The notes below the pieces were generated by a model. The model was not told the DNA's origin. It worked only from the letters and a program-made list of their open reading frames with translations, and did no database searches. Below, piece by piece: positions 1-11,390 of a DNA stretch of 64,000 bases. The stretch's first letter is position 1. Every line of letters begins with the position of its first letter. A program made the position numbers and the translations under genes. Origin of the DNA: Chinchilla lanigera (Eukaryota; Chordata; Mammalia; Rodentia; Chinchillidae); NCBI RefSeq assembly GCF_000276665.1, contig NW_004955434.1, forward strand, positions 20,805,562 to 20,869,561, read 5' to 3'.

Positions 1-84
1 TACCAGTTCCCTTTTTATGCCTCCGTGGCGGGCCAGGCAGAGCCTTCTTGTGCTGGATTCTCCAGTACTTCAGACCCACTCTAC

Positions 85-1500
85 CTTCATTGGTATCTTT
101 TTTTGCAATCCCCAGGCGTTTACTCCTGCTAATTCAGGGAAATGACTTGGAAACCATCATTGCCCATTCTACCTACTGTCCCACTTCTCTGTATCCATTG
201 GTGGCAAAACCTGTCAAATATATTCCATCCTTTCGATTTCCATTTCCGTTCCTCCTTTTCTTCATCTTATCCCAGTGATGCTTTCATCGCTACCATTCCA
301 CCGGAACTGTCTCTGTCTAGCTCAGCACTGATCTGCACATTATGAAACCAGACCAACTTTCCATGTGCCTGTTCATGACCTCACAGGTTGGCCAATGCAT
401 CTTCCTTGGAATCTTTGTGTACTTCTCTTCCAGAGCAAAACATCCTCTTGGTTTTCTTCCCATTTCTCTGACTGCTATTTCTAAGATTCCTTTGCTTATT
501 CTTCCTCTTATCATGGCTCAAAACATAGATTGTGTCTCTACTCAGTCTATGTTCATGCCCTTGGAGTGTCATCCAGCTTCACTGCTTTAAATAGGATTGA
601 TGTCCTGAGACTCCTAAAATTTAACTCTGCTCTGGACTTCTTCCCTCAACTCCAGACTTGTACATCCAACTGCTTACCTACGGCTCCACTTGGATGTCTA
701 AAAGGAACCCCACTGAGACGGATCCTGATTTTCTCCCTGTGTCAGTTTGTGGCTACTCCACTCTTCTAGTTACTTAGGCTGAATGCCACTGAGTTATCTT
801 TGACTCTTTTCAGCCAGACCTAAATCAGATACTAATACTACTGGCTCTGCGATCAAACTGGACCTTAACTCACCACACTTGCTTATACCACTACCTAAGC
901 CAACAACACGTAAGTCAACATTACCTTTCCCGGGAGGCATTACCCCCTAACTGGTTTCCACTCCCAGCTTGACCCTAATGTTTGTTCTCAGTGAAGCAGC
1001 CAGAGTATAATAGAGTGGCGTAGTCTAAATTGGCTCTCCTTTTCACTTAAAGTAAAAACCAGAGTCAGAGCCATGGCAGTAGGCCCTCCAGGGGCCCATT
1101 CACCACTACTCCCAGCCTCGCCACACCTCCTGTGTGCTTCTGAGCTCATTCTGTTCTAGACACCGGCCTTCTTGCTCTTCAGAGATCCCTAGTTCATTCA
1201 CACTTGCTGTCCAGTCTATGTGCTCTGCTTTTCCTCCTAGACATCCACATAGTTTGTCCCCTGCCAGTTCAAATCTTCCCACAGTGGCACCATCTCTGAC
1301 AGGTCGCCATTTTGGTAAGGCCTTCCCTGAGTACCGTATTTCAGTTGCAGCTTCCCACCATGGCTTGCCTTTCTCCTTGCTTTATAGTTCCTTGCTTCAT
1401 ATTTCTCATTTAGCACTTCTGCATAATTTATGGATTGCCTTGTTTTTCCATGAGAATATCATGTTTGTCCTTCCCTCCACTAAGGTGTATACAGAAACGT
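85..1500 (+). mobile_element. L2 LINE, 3' half, sense
   Basis: Decayed copy of the 3' half of an L2 (CR1-clade) retrotransposon. It follows the L2 consensus wording over its full length: the coding part near 160-420 and 600-720 (for example the stretch near 655-700 reading like ctccagactcgtatatccaa), the region around 940-1100 with 'actggtttccactccc' and 'cagccagagt', and the 'ggccttccctga' block near 1318. The reverse-transcriptase-derived reading frame is broken by stops and indels. The extreme 3' tail is not seen. No function is expected. Confidence 0.75.
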
Positions 1501-1924
1501 GCAAGGGCCTAGTTAAAATTCCGTATTTCTTGATGAGTAAGTAAAGTAGATGGAATGGATATCTATATTTAGATCTCTAGAGACTGACTCACTCATATTC
1601 CTTCTGTTTCGATTCCAAATCATTCTGACAAATAGAGCACTTGGGTCACCAAACCTGTCTGTCTTTCTGAATATACACGACAGCAGTGGCATTATTATCC
1701 TAATGTTTTCTGGCATCTTTATTCACAGAAATATCATCTTGCTCAAGCAAACAGTAGTGATAGAAAGGTCGATTACAAAATGTACTGCTGTCACAACAAA
1801 AAAAACCCCACTTTCCTATTTCAGTACGTTGATATTTGTATTTAATAATAGAATATATTTTCATCACTTCTGGGGGATTTTAGGAGCATTCAGGGTACAC
1901 TAGAGGCAGATCTTTCTGTATACT
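1501..1924. other. Unclassified stretch between two L2 copies
   Basis: AT-rich sequence with a short A-run near 1798-1804. I recognise no repeat family here. A 117-codon open frame at 1550-1903 has no recognisable domain and is treated as chance. Confidence 0.4.
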
Positions 1925-2830
1925 TGGGTCATAGTAGTGAATAAGGAAGATTCACCTTTTTGCCCCCACGGAGTTTAAAAGAATTGTGAAGAGAGCAAAT
2001 AAAGACAATTGCAAAATGGGAAAACTACTGTGAAGAAAAACAAGGGGCAATGAAAGAGAAAAACAGCCCTCTGTAGTTGTATTAAAAGAGACAGCGAGAG
2101 AAACCGTCAATCCACACGGGCGGAGCAGTCGGCAGCAGGCAGTGCCAGGGACAGTCCTGCAGGTAGGAAGCAGCACACTCAGATTCTCTCTGCAAAACAA
2201 CTTCTGCACTTGAGAGTGAGGAAGGTTTCTGTGGCCCCGTGAGAGCAAGAGCAGGGTGCCACAGGGCACAGATTTGACTTTATTTCAGAAAGGATGTGCG
2301 GCTCTTGAAGTCTTCTAAGAATGGGAATGACGTGCTGTGATGAGTGTTTGGAATCTGTACCCTGGGCAGCGCGTGGGACATGACGGTGTGAGGCGGGAGG
2401 GGCTGGAGAAGACCAGTCCAGGGGACAAGTGTGTGGGCATCTGGAGGAAGGGCAGCGGGAGCCGATGAGTGGCAAGGTGGGCGGAGGACAGTGGACTCAT
2501 CTCGCAGGAACAGGCTTTGCTGAGGGATTCATGTGGAGGACGAAAGAGGGGAGGACTCCTCAAGGTGACTCCCGCAGCACTGGCACGCGCAGCCACGGGG
2601 CGTCACGTAGCGATGCCACGTAGTAATGTAAGGAAGTCTGGAAGGAAAGCGTGTCAGCAGGAGAAGCGTGTGGGGACGGGAGTTGAGTCTGAAATGTGTA
2701 CATCGTCAGTATCTGGGAGGCCTCCGTCCAAGCGGAGATGTCAGCGAGGCAGCGGGCAACAGCAGCTGAAAATAGAGGTAGCGCAAAGGTAGGAAACTGA
2801 ACAGTGTCTTCTGTTCTAGATGCTGAGTAC
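1925..2830 (-). mobile_element. L2 LINE 3' region, antisense
   Basis: The reverse complement follows the L2 3' region. Matches include the 'gtgaataagg' and 'gagtttaaaa' blocks near the 3' end, the 'gggaatgacgtgctgtgatg' block near 2320, 'gactcctcaaggtgactccc' near 2552, and 'ccaagcggagatgtcagcg' near 2727. It lies tail-to-tail with the sense L2 at 85-1500. It is CpG-rich for this window and carries chance open frames on both strands. Confidence 0.75.
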
Positions 2831-2871
2831 TGAGCCAGGGCCTTCGCACTGAACGGTATCTCCATCCTTTC

Positions 2872-2990
2872 TCTTTTTCTAAGACAAGACCTGCGTATAT
2901 TGTCCAGGCTGGGTTTTGAACTTGCAACACACCTGCCTCAGCCTCCCATTGTATCAGGGTTGTGAGCGTGAAACCCCAAGCCTGGCTTTA
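2872..2990 (-). mobile_element. B1-type SINE (7SL-derived), antisense
   Basis: Reads as a reversed B1/Alu monomer: 'aagacaagacctgcgtatat', 'gtccaggctgg', 'ttgaacttgcaacacacctg', 'cctcagcctcccat' and 'aagcctggct'. It is diverged, the T-rich side is short, and no TSD was found, so it is an old insertion. Confidence 0.7.
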
Positions 2991-2999
2991 GATGTTTTG

Positions 3000-3140
3000 A
3001 CCTTGCAAGGGAAGTAACCTGTTTAACAGACTCCAAAGTTCAGTGTTACCAGTGGCTTATCTCAAATCACAGCGGAAGTGTCAGGGACAAGACTGGAGTC
3101 CCAGTTTGCCTGGTTTCAAAATGTGTCCTCGGTTCCCAGT
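3000..3140 (-). mobile_element. Possible MIR SINE fragment, antisense
   Basis: The order 'gaagtaacctgttta' ... 'ctcaaatcacagcggaag' ... 'ggagtcccagtttgcctgg' resembles the reversed MIR core ('aagtaacttgcc ... ggtcacacagc ... acccaggtctg'). Highly diverged; the call is weak. Confidence 0.4.
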
Positions 3141-3424
3141 AAGACTGACAACTGTTTTCATTTGATTAACATTTAACTGAACTAGAAATGGCTAAATGAA
3201 CATTCAACTAGCATTTTTAGAATATTTAAGGATATGCCAGTATATTATTTATTTTAAATAGCAGCCTTTAAAAATAATTATCTGTGGATGATTCACAACC
3301 AAGTTTGTCTTCAGACGACTCATCCTTCAACTCTGCATTCCCGGTCTTCTATTAAACATTTCAAGTCAGGTGCCATGATAGTAACAGATTTTCCACGCAG
3401 CTAATTTGATAATGAACTTTTCAC
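3141..3424. other. Unclassified AT-rich spacer
   Basis: AT-rich sequence without a recognised family or open frame of note. Confidence 0.4.
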
Positions 3425-4260
3425 TTTAGAATAGTTTTAGATTTATGGAAGATTTGCCAAATTTGCATAGACAATTCCCCTGTGCCTCTTGCTCAGTCTC
3501 CTGTGATTCAAACATTACATTGCCATGGTACATTTGTCATGACTCAGGAACCAACAGCAATTCGTTATCAGTAATTAAATTTTCAACATTACTCATATTC
3601 ACTAGTTTATCCCTAATATTCCTTCTGAGACAGAGCCACATGCAAGACACAGCATTACTTTTTTCTCCTTGCCTATGATGAATTCCCAGAGCTTTCTCGT
3701 TTTCTTATGACCTTGGCGGTTTTGAGGAGCACAAGTCATGCGTGATGTGGAATATCTGCAGGGCGGTTTGTCTGATGCTTTCCTCGTGACTAGCCTGGTA
3801 TGGTGGGTTCTGGGGCAGAAAAACACTGAGGAGAAGGAAAGAAGGGACAAGGTGAAAAAAAGAATAGAAGGAAAAAATGGAAACAAAGGTTTTGCAAGTA
3901 AGGAAGGGAGGATGGGTTGGAGGGAGGGGAAGGGAATGGGGAAAAAAGAAGAATCAAGATCTATCCGGTACAGTACAAATTCCCTATGATGGATGTGATA
4001 ATTATGTATATTGAAAATGTACCAATTAAATTAAAAATGCAAGAAAAAAAGAAATAAGCTCTGCATTATATCATCTCATGAGGTAGGCGCTTCATTCGTA
4101 TCATTTCAAGGCCGTCTGCTACCAACTTGACTTCTCATTGGTAGTGTCAATCTTGGTCACTTGGCTGCAGTACTATTTGCTGCTTCTCCACCTTAAAGTT
4201 ATTACCCTCACCCTGCCTATGAAGTATGTTTTAATTGCATACAATTTCCTTCACATGCTT
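3425..4260 (-). mobile_element. Old L1 (L1M-type) 3' region, antisense, interrupted
   Basis: The plus strand reads as a reversed L1M 3' end: 'tagttttagatttatgga', 'tgccatggtacatttgtcat', 'ttatgaccttggcggttttg' and 'tttgtctgatgctttcctcg'. It resumes after an insertion with 'ttggtcacttggctgcagta' and 'ttctccaccttaaagttatt' near 4153-4203. The break at about 3831-4058 is filled by a sense L1 3' end, so this element is the older of the two. Confidence 0.7.
3831..4058 (+). mobile_element. Truncated L1 3' end (purine-rich 3' UTR) nested in older L1
   Basis: A purine-rich tract is followed by 'gggaggggaagggaatgggg', 'acaaattccctatgatggat' and an A-rich tail. The same block order occurs at about 48.48-48.72 kb, so both are 3' ends of one L1 lineage. 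The insertion splits the antisense L1M at 3425-4260. The A-rich tail at 4030-4055 marks the 3' end. The TSD is ambiguous because both flanks are A/G-rich. Confidence 0.6.
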
Positions 4261-4261
4261 C

Positions 4262-4480
4262 TGCAGCTTCCATGTTTCACTTGTATAGGTCTTAGCACTA
4301 ATAATTTAGAGAATACTGTATATTTGCCAAGTGCTAGGCATGGAACAAAGGGATTATATCAAAATAGCCCCATATGTCATACTAATATCACCATTTTGTA
4401 TGTGCAGGGAGACAACTTACCCATGATGGGCGCAGTAGTGTAACTTGCCCCTAGCTCCACAGCTGGTGACCCCAGTCAGC
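4262..4480 (-). mobile_element. MIR SINE, antisense
   Basis: Reversed MIR layout: 'gccaagtgctaggcatggaa', 'catactaatatcaccatttt', 'gcagggagacaacttaccc' and 'acttgcccctagctccacag'. About 30% diverged by eye. Confidence 0.6.
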
Positions 4481-6520
4481 GGGAGCCCGTGGCCATTTCT
4501 CAGGGGCAGAACTGGTCCATCACTTTGCCCCTGCAGTGATCCCGGCAGAGCCCACGCCACTGCAGGAAGGGAAAGCTGAAGGGTGGGATGACTTTGTCCT
4601 TCTCCTGATGACCTTCTCCTTGGTTTTGAGGAAGTATGTAGCTTTTGGCTATCTCTTTCCTTCCTTTTAGCATTTATTGGTCATGACCTCATTGCTAGAA
4701 ACTCAAGTGAAAGGACGTCTAGGTGATATGGTAGCTTTGCCAGCTTACTATCTTTGGACAAGTCCAGGATCTTCGATTCTTATCTCCTCCGATTCTAGTG
4801 GAAATCAGTTTTCAAGCCCCAGGATGATTGTTGCTTTACAGTTCATATTCTAAATAATCAGTAACCTCAGCAAAAATCTGTGAGCAGTGTTTTGACTATG
4901 CCACTGATGCTGTTGTGTCTAGCTGTATCTGTGCATTTCAGACTCCAGCATCCAGTTGGAGATAATCTGGATGAAAAAGCTCCTATTGTTTGCATCAAAT
5001 GGCATTCCATCCCAGGAAGTGCATGGACCTCCTCCCGTTTATTGTGAGGAGGACAGACAATGCACACCACCACTTTTCATCAAAGCAGATGAAAAATTCT
5101 ATCCAGTTGTTACTTTTAGGTTTCTAAAAGAGATAAGAAGGTGCAAGGCTGTCTATGAAATTCAACACCTATTCATACAGCTGTGATTAGGTCTAGTACA
5201 CTAATTTATTTTATAGGCATGGAAATTATATCTTTGGTATATTTTCAGGAGACTGTAGAAAAATATACATCTTATTGATAAAACTTCTTTTGGAAAATGC
5301 AAAATGCCGCATTGTTGACATTCCAGTACTATTGTTTCCCATTATGTAATAAATGTCTTAGGATCTGGTTCAGAAAACATCCAATGCGCATCTAAAATTA
5401 CTGAAACAATCACATACTGCTAAAATTTTCACTTTTTACTTCAGCATGAAAGGATGAAGTTTCACATAGATAATACTTTCTCCAGAGCCTGATTCTTTTC
5501 AGCTGCCTAAAAATATTTAGAAACATTTTTGTTTCCAAATAAAAGAAGATCGAGATAACAAAATAACGTCACATTATATTCTTTAACTTGGCATCTCACA
5601 GATTTCCAAAAAGATGTCATGTGTCAGAAGCTGCATCCAAGCTGCGCCAGGGGCAGATCATGAGCCCTTGGATGTGAGAGGGGATACCCGCCTATTCACA
5701 TTCCCGGAGCTGACACCATTCGTTTGGTGTCACCGCAATACTCACGCGGAGTAACCTGGCGCGGCACATACTAGCTCAGGAGTGGCCACACAGCCTCCGT
5801 GTTTACAGATACCTCGGGGCCCGATGTGCAGAGCGAAGGGACAGTAATGTCTGCAGATATCTAGGGCTACCGTGTGCAGAATGACTTGGTTTGCTTCATG
5901 TGCGTACTTTTGGATCTATTTGCATCTACATTTTTGTCCTTATTTTCGAACTGTTCTCGTAGTCCGCGCTCTGTTGTTTACCTGAGTTGCTTCAGGTATT
6001 TCGGGGAGTGCTTTGGTACTGTTTATGTAAACGTTGTTGCTAAAGCACTTTGAGCTCTTCAGCAAAAACTCACCTTATAAATTGAATAAGCCTGCCTCAC
6101 CTTCTTGCACCAAAACCTAACGGACTGCCTCTAAGATACAAATCTTTGACTTACTGCTTTTACGTTATATAAATTAAATGTGCATATGTAAGAGAGCTCC
6201 CAGTAATCAGATGACTCTGTCTTGTGGGGCCCTGCTGCAGTCGAAGAGATTTTATAATCACAGTGAACTGTTCTGTTTTGTTCTATTTTCCATAAAGCAT
6301 CTGCACTTCATGGTATATCGCTTTCTTCCTTAATTAATATTTTTCATTTAAACTAAACACTGTATTTGATGCATCCTTTGGGTAAGACAAATCAAAATTT
6401 AATGTAATTGTTCTGTGAAAATTCATGCTGATCCTCCTCACCCGCTTTTATATTCTAAGCCAGCCGCACTAGCACTGTGTATAGCGTAAAGCATAGAATA
6501 GTCAGCTATTATTCACACCT
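4481..6520. other. Unclassified, no gene seen
   Basis: Roughly 2 kb with no repeat family I recognise. Between about 5630 and 5890 the sequence is richer in GC and CpG than its surroundings and looks unique. Open frames are under 80 codons and lack domains. Confidence 0.4.
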
Positions 6521-6522
6521 TA

Positions 6523-6540
6523 TCGCCCTCTAGTGGCCAG
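6523..6540 (-). promoter_or_regulatory. CTCF-like binding motif
   Basis: The minus strand reads ctggccactagagggcga, which closely fits the 11-zinc-finger CTCF core (consensus form TGGCCASYAGRGGGCRC). Motif directionality is minus. It lies in unclassified DNA. The match is by eye; occupancy is unknown. Confidence 0.55.
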
Positions 6541-7139
6541 AATAAGGCGCTTTGGTCACCTTCCCCAGAGATCTGCTTTAGCCTGAGCACTAAAGATCGC
6601 TACAAAGACCTTTCATCCATAACTGATTTAAAATCAGAAGCAAAAGAAATATTGATAGTTATCCTCTATAGGGATAACTGACACGCTACTTTCTTTGAAA
6701 AACCTTAAATTAATAAGTTTTAAGATTGGATTTTGAAATTGGGTGATACAAATGCAGAAGGAGAATAGAGTGGGCCCGTCTCGTTCTACGGACAGTAACC
6801 CCATCTCCTACGGCTCGCAGTGAGCGAAGGCCTCAGCACCTCGGAGAGGAGGGAAGGCGCCAAGGTCTCCGTGCGGGCATCGCCTGTCTGTAGAGTGCGT
6901 TGGAAGGGGTTGAGGGATGGTAGGGGACCTCGATCTATATTTGACGTATAGTAGGCAGCAAATATTGACAGTACTCTAATATTATAGAAAGGAGAAGCAA
7001 AAAAGAAACCAAGTGGTATACCTCTTTGGTGAAGAGAAATTAGGGGAAAGAGCGCACAGCTCCTTAGTAATTGTCTTGACCAGGACAGAAATTTCTGTTG
7101 AAATGCTATTTGGAAAGAAGTTGTAATCCTTCCAAAAAT
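6541..7139. other. Unclassified, no gene seen
   Basis: No known family recognised. A 132-codon minus-strand open frame at 6786-7184 runs into the B1 element, has no recognisable domain and is treated as chance. Confidence 0.4.
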
Positions 7140-7147
7140 GGAAGACA

Positions 7148-7250
7148 AGCCTGCTGTGGTAGCGCATGCCTGTAGTCCTAGCACTTGGAAGGCTGAGGCA
7201 GGAGGATCACAGTGAGTTCAAGACCAGCTCGGGCTACAAAAAAAAAAAAA
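7148..7250 (+). mobile_element. B1-type SINE, with TSD
   Basis: 7SL-derived monomer: 'gctgtggtagcgcatgcctg', 'agcacttggaaggctgaggc', 'aggaggatcac', 'gagttcaagaccagct' and 'cgggctac', followed by a 13-base A-tail. It is flanked by the direct repeat ggaagaca at 7140-7147 and 7251-7258, as expected for L1-driven insertion. The internal Pol III A and B boxes are recognisable. Confidence 0.9.
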
Positions 7251-7258
7251 GGAAGACA

Positions 7259-8141
7259 TTTATTCCGGATCATTTTGGATTGTTTCCTGATAACTTGTTT
7301 GTGTTTGTCATATGAAATAATAAAGGAATACTTTCTTTTTCTTTTTTTTGCATTGGGGGTTGTTTTTACTTCACTGAACTTTTAAAAATCCCAGTAGAGA
7401 ATGTCAGGTGGGAATAAAGCTCACATCTCAGTTAGACTGTGTTTCTGTCATTTTGTTACGCAGAGGACCCAAGCATTTACAGTAGCGTTGGTGAGTGCCA
7501 TTTTAAACCCTGGTGGAGTAAGTGGTAACCCCACAAGTAGGGTTTAAGAGAACCCAAAAATGCCTGCTTATTCTACTGTCTCCTCAGTTAGGAGTTATTT
7601 TCACCAGAGACGTTCCCAGAATTTGTGTCCTTTGGGCTGTATTAAAATGCAATTACATTAGTGAGCATTATGACCATCATTTATAGTAAAGTGTTAGTGA
7701 TTTTTCCAGTTCACTTGTTTCTAAAAGATGAGCGTGGGACTGGGAGTGGCACAAAAGGAAAACAGAGATGAAGAGAGATAGACTTCATGATTCCAAATTC
7801 AGAGCGAGCTGTGAAGGGTCGGAATGAACGTGTGTAAACTTTTCTGCAATTACCTGAGGAAGTGTTGCAAATCATTTCTCTTACGCTTTATAGGGCAGCT
7901 ACTAATATTTTTACTATGAGTGAATTTTGTTCTTTTTAAAGTGAGAAGTAAGGGTGTTTTATTGTTTTTGCGAGGGGACTATGTTCCGAGGGAAGCTGAG
8001 TAGGAGTCTTCATTCTAACAGGTTTCAATTAAGCAGGGTCTGAAACACTTTAAACCTCAAGTTTGCATTTTCACCCTTTTCACATAGGAGCTGTACAGCA
8101 GCTTTTAGCATGAAAATGTGAATAGTAATTGACCTTAAAAT
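7259..8141. other. Unclassified, no gene seen
   Basis: About 0.9 kb of AT-rich sequence without a recognised family or supported open frame. Confidence 0.4.
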
Positions 8142-8153
8142 AAGCTGGCAAAG

Positions 8154-8270
8154 GGGCTGGGGATTTAGCTCAGCGGCAAAGCGCCTGCCTGGCAAGCGCA
8201 AGGTCGTGAGTTTGGTTCCCGGTACCGGAGAAAAACCAAAAAAATTAAAAATTAATAATAAAAAAAAAAA
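8154..8270 (+). mobile_element. ID-type SINE (tRNA-derived), with TSD
   Basis: Starts 'ggggctggggatttagctca' (A box region) and continues through 'gcctgcctggcaagcgcaag' to the B-box-like 'ggttcccgg', with an A-rich tail. It is flanked by a perfect 12-base repeat, aagctggcaaag, at 8142-8153 and 8271-8282. The perfect TSD points to a fairly young insertion. Confidence 0.93.
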
Positions 8271-8282
8271 AAGCTGGCAAAG

Positions 8283-9130
8283 TAAACACAGTGTTGAAGG
8301 ATAGCCTGTGGACATGTTCAGTGAACATTTAACCTTTCTTCACTCTAAGTGATTGTTTAATATTACACTGCAGATATCTGCAGTATTTCAATAGCCTGCA
8401 TATTCTGAAAAAAGTCCAGTAAAATAAGCTAGCTTTTCCCCATACTTGGGTCCTAGGTCGTGCATGCCTGCTTTCGCCAGATGGCCTCTCGCCTCAGTGG
8501 TCGATCAGAGGACGTGAGTCTAATCAGGCTTTTGCACTGGTGCCTTGGGGCCTGAGCCAGACTGTGTGGCCAGAACTTTGTATGACCAGGGTAAGGCCAT
8601 GAACAGCAGATTTCCAGTGGCCCTTAATAAATATTTTGCCTATTAAAGTTTCTGCATCTAAAGAATGATGCAAGAAAACGGATACTTTTTTATCCCTTCC
8701 TGTCCACCAGGTGCCGTGACGGAAGGTATAGTTCACTCCCCTTAGGAGTTAGGGTGGGGGCCATGAGCCAGGCCTTTGGATGCAGACAGGCTTGAGCTAG
8801 AATTTGCACTTCCCAACTCACACAGTGGTAGGTAATAAATTCATTAGCTGGAGTTGCTAAATATTCCTGTGTCTTTATTCTTCTCCTTCTTCATCATGAC
8901 CTCACAAACTTCCTCTTCTGACCTTTCTGTGCCTCACCCTACCTTTACCCCTGAACACATTGTCCTAAGCATCTGAGTCTGGCTTCATCAGTGCTGCTGT
9001 GTCTAATACTACTGTGTCAGTCTTGCCCATTATAGCGTGGACTATTTTCCAGCCTAAAAAAGTCAAAATACTGTACTTGTACCTTGGTTCTTGAACAGAT
9101 TTCTTGTATACATTTAAGTTTTATTCCATG
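8283..9130. other. Unclassified, no gene seen
   Basis: No recognised family. The stretch near 8470-8486 contains 'cgccagatggcctc', a weak CTCF-like core that I do not call. No supported coding frame. Confidence 0.4.
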
Positions 9131-9134
9131 AAAA

Positions 9135-9790
9135 CATGTAACTAATCAAGCTAAGAAAACACGAGAGAAGAGTCAAATAAAAAGAAATGTGAAAGTGAAG
9201 AAATTAATAGGTATCTCAGAAACACAAAGGATCGTAAAGACTTATGAACAACTATAAGCCAAAAAGCAGGATGACCTGGAGGAAATAAATAAATACCTAG
9301 AAAACTACAACTTAATGAGATTGAACAAGGAAGAAATAGTAGGCTTTAACAGATCAGTAACAAATGAAGTGACTACAAAAGTAGCAAAAATCTCAAGGAC
9401 AGATGGCTTCAGAGCTGAACTCTACCAAACATTTTAAACACTTTTCATGTGACCAGAATTAGCTTAATATCTAGCGAAACAAAGACATCATAAGAATAGA
9501 AAACTATAGGTAACTTCTTTGATGAACATTAATATAAAAAACTCAATAAAACATTACCAAACCAAGGTCAGGAGCACATCAAATGATATGCATCATGACT
9601 AGTGGGATTCATACGTGACACAACTGGCTTAGTATGTGTAAATCAGTTGATGTAAAATATCAAATGAAAGATTGAAACCACATGATCAACTGACACAGAA
9701 AAAGCATATGACAAAGTTCAAATAAAGGCATTGGAGATTAATGCAAAAACTGAATCCAGAATTGGAATTACAGGGATGAACTATAACCAT
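9135..9790 (+). mobile_element. Old L1 ORF2 fragment, sense
   Basis: Follows L1 ORF2 upstream of and into the reverse transcriptase domain: 'gacttatgaacaactataag', 'gatgacctggaggaaata', 'agatggcttcagagctgaac', 'tctaccaaacatttta' and 'gacacagaaaaagcatatga'. Frames are broken by many stops. Neither the 5' nor the 3' end of an L1 is present. Confidence 0.75.
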
Positions 9791-9847
9791 GCAGTCCTTG
9801 GGTGCCCTCACTGAGAAGTACAGGTAGGGAAGTAATAGAAAAAGGCA

Positions 9848-9881
9848 TCCTCAGCCTCAGCCTCTGCCTCTGCCTCTGCAT
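9848..9881 (+). repeat. Hexamer microsatellite (CCTCAG/CCTCTG)
   Basis: Five to six tandem copies of cctcag, then cctctg, in a short imperfect array just downstream of the L1 fragment. Confidence 0.85.
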
Positions 9882-11155
9882 TTGTGTAATAATTTATTCC
9901 AGAATTGGTATAGTAACTACATAAGAGCCTCAATCCAGTTTTGAAAGCAAAGAAGCAAACTAGATCCAGAGTACTGGTTCCCAAGTCTCAGACTCCTGAG
10001 TACTACAATACTTTCCATCTTGCTGGAAAAGGTATCAGTAACTGATAGCGTGATGCATTTAGGACAACATAGAACAAAGGGTATTTAGAAGGGAACTTGG
10101 CCACATTTTTAGCTGATTTGTTGAATTTTAAGGGAAAGATTTATCTTTTTGCTTAAGTTACTCATTTGGTTGCACACATTTATATATCGGTCCGATCTAG
10201 AGAAAATAAATCTTGTTAAAGGAAATTTTTAAAGCCCAAACCTTCATTTTTCTACACCAATACTCCTACCTTCCTGCCACCCTCTCTCAGGCAGGGAGTG
10301 TGAGCTGGAACCTGCATAGACACAGATCACCTCTGTTTCGTTCTCCACAGAATCTGCAGGACCCAGAGAGGGTCTTCCATGAGACAGTACAGCTTGCATT
10401 TCACTTTTTTCCAGTGAAAGAATAAAATTAACAAAAATCAAATGAACCTGGTCTAACATTTCCAGTCAAATCACATTTGAGCAACAGTGAAATTTACTAC
10501 TCTACATTTTAAACTTTTAGTCAAACCTCTGCATGCAAAATTTCATTTCTTTGATGTCCTTTGCAGATGCCATCATTTCTAATTTTATTTTTGATCTCTG
10601 TTGAAAGGCTTAAATCTTTGTAGACAAATTAGCAGAGACTTGTTCTGAAAAGAATGGCAAATTGTTGCTATTACCATAAATTAAAGTATATTTTGCTCCT
10701 GTGTCCCTCTACTGGTTGTTGTGGATAAATTAGACACAGATTAGACACAGATTCTGCCCTTGGGGAAGCTGTAAACAATCAGGACTTTTATTTTTCTTAA
10801 TAACCATGTCCCCCTATAGCCATCTGGTGTACATTTAAAGTAATGCAATTTCTACTCTCGCTTGATGATACTGATATTATGCAGCAAATACTGCCATTTT
10901 GAAGAATAATTGGGCTAATTTCTGTGTGTAATCCAACAGTGATTTAATCTTTCATTGTATATGAACCACAATAAATTCTGAATTAGTTTTGTTTTTGTAA
11001 AAGTCATAGAAAAAGGGCATGCTGAAAGACCAATGTGCATTACTCTCTGGAAACTAAAGATGAGTTTTTCAAACTGTTCATATATTATGTTGAGGTTAGA
11101 GCACCCAAATAAGAAGGACATGAGAACATTCACAATACATATTCTATCTAAATAG
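9882..11155. other. Unclassified, no gene seen
   Basis: AT-rich sequence. There is a short local duplication of 'ttagacacaga' at about 10730-10752. Two overlapping open frames of about 70 codons on opposite strands near 10.2-10.46 kb have no domain. Confidence 0.4.
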
Positions 11156-11159
11156 GGTA

Positions 11160-11390
11160 GTAATAATAAGCATTTGTTGAGAACATGTCAGACAGGTGGT
11201 ATCAAAAAGACTTTACACATATTTTCTTATTTAATTCTTACAACGGCATTTTAGGTCTACATTATTTTTCCCCTTTCAGATGTGAGAATAATGAATTGAA
11301 GAGAAGTTAAATTACTAAGCTATGGTCTGACAGCTGCAAAATGACATGACTGTGATGCAGACTAAGATCCCTCCACTGTCCTTCCATAAC
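11160..11390 (-). mobile_element. MIR SINE, antisense
   Basis: Reversed MIR: 'aataagcatttgttgagaac', 'ctttacacatattttcttat', 'ttaattcttacaacggcatt', 'cccctttcagatgtgag', 'gaagttaaattactaagc' and 'gactaagatccctccact'. Nearly full-length. Confidence 0.75.

Noticed and set aside
8154..8230. Apparent tRNA gene (A and B box present)
   Set aside because: It is the tRNA-derived head of an ID SINE with A-tail and TSD, without a full cloverleaf.
8470..8486. CTCF-like core cgccagatggcctc
   Set aside because: Lacks the downstream GCAG/GCGC part of the core; too weak to call.
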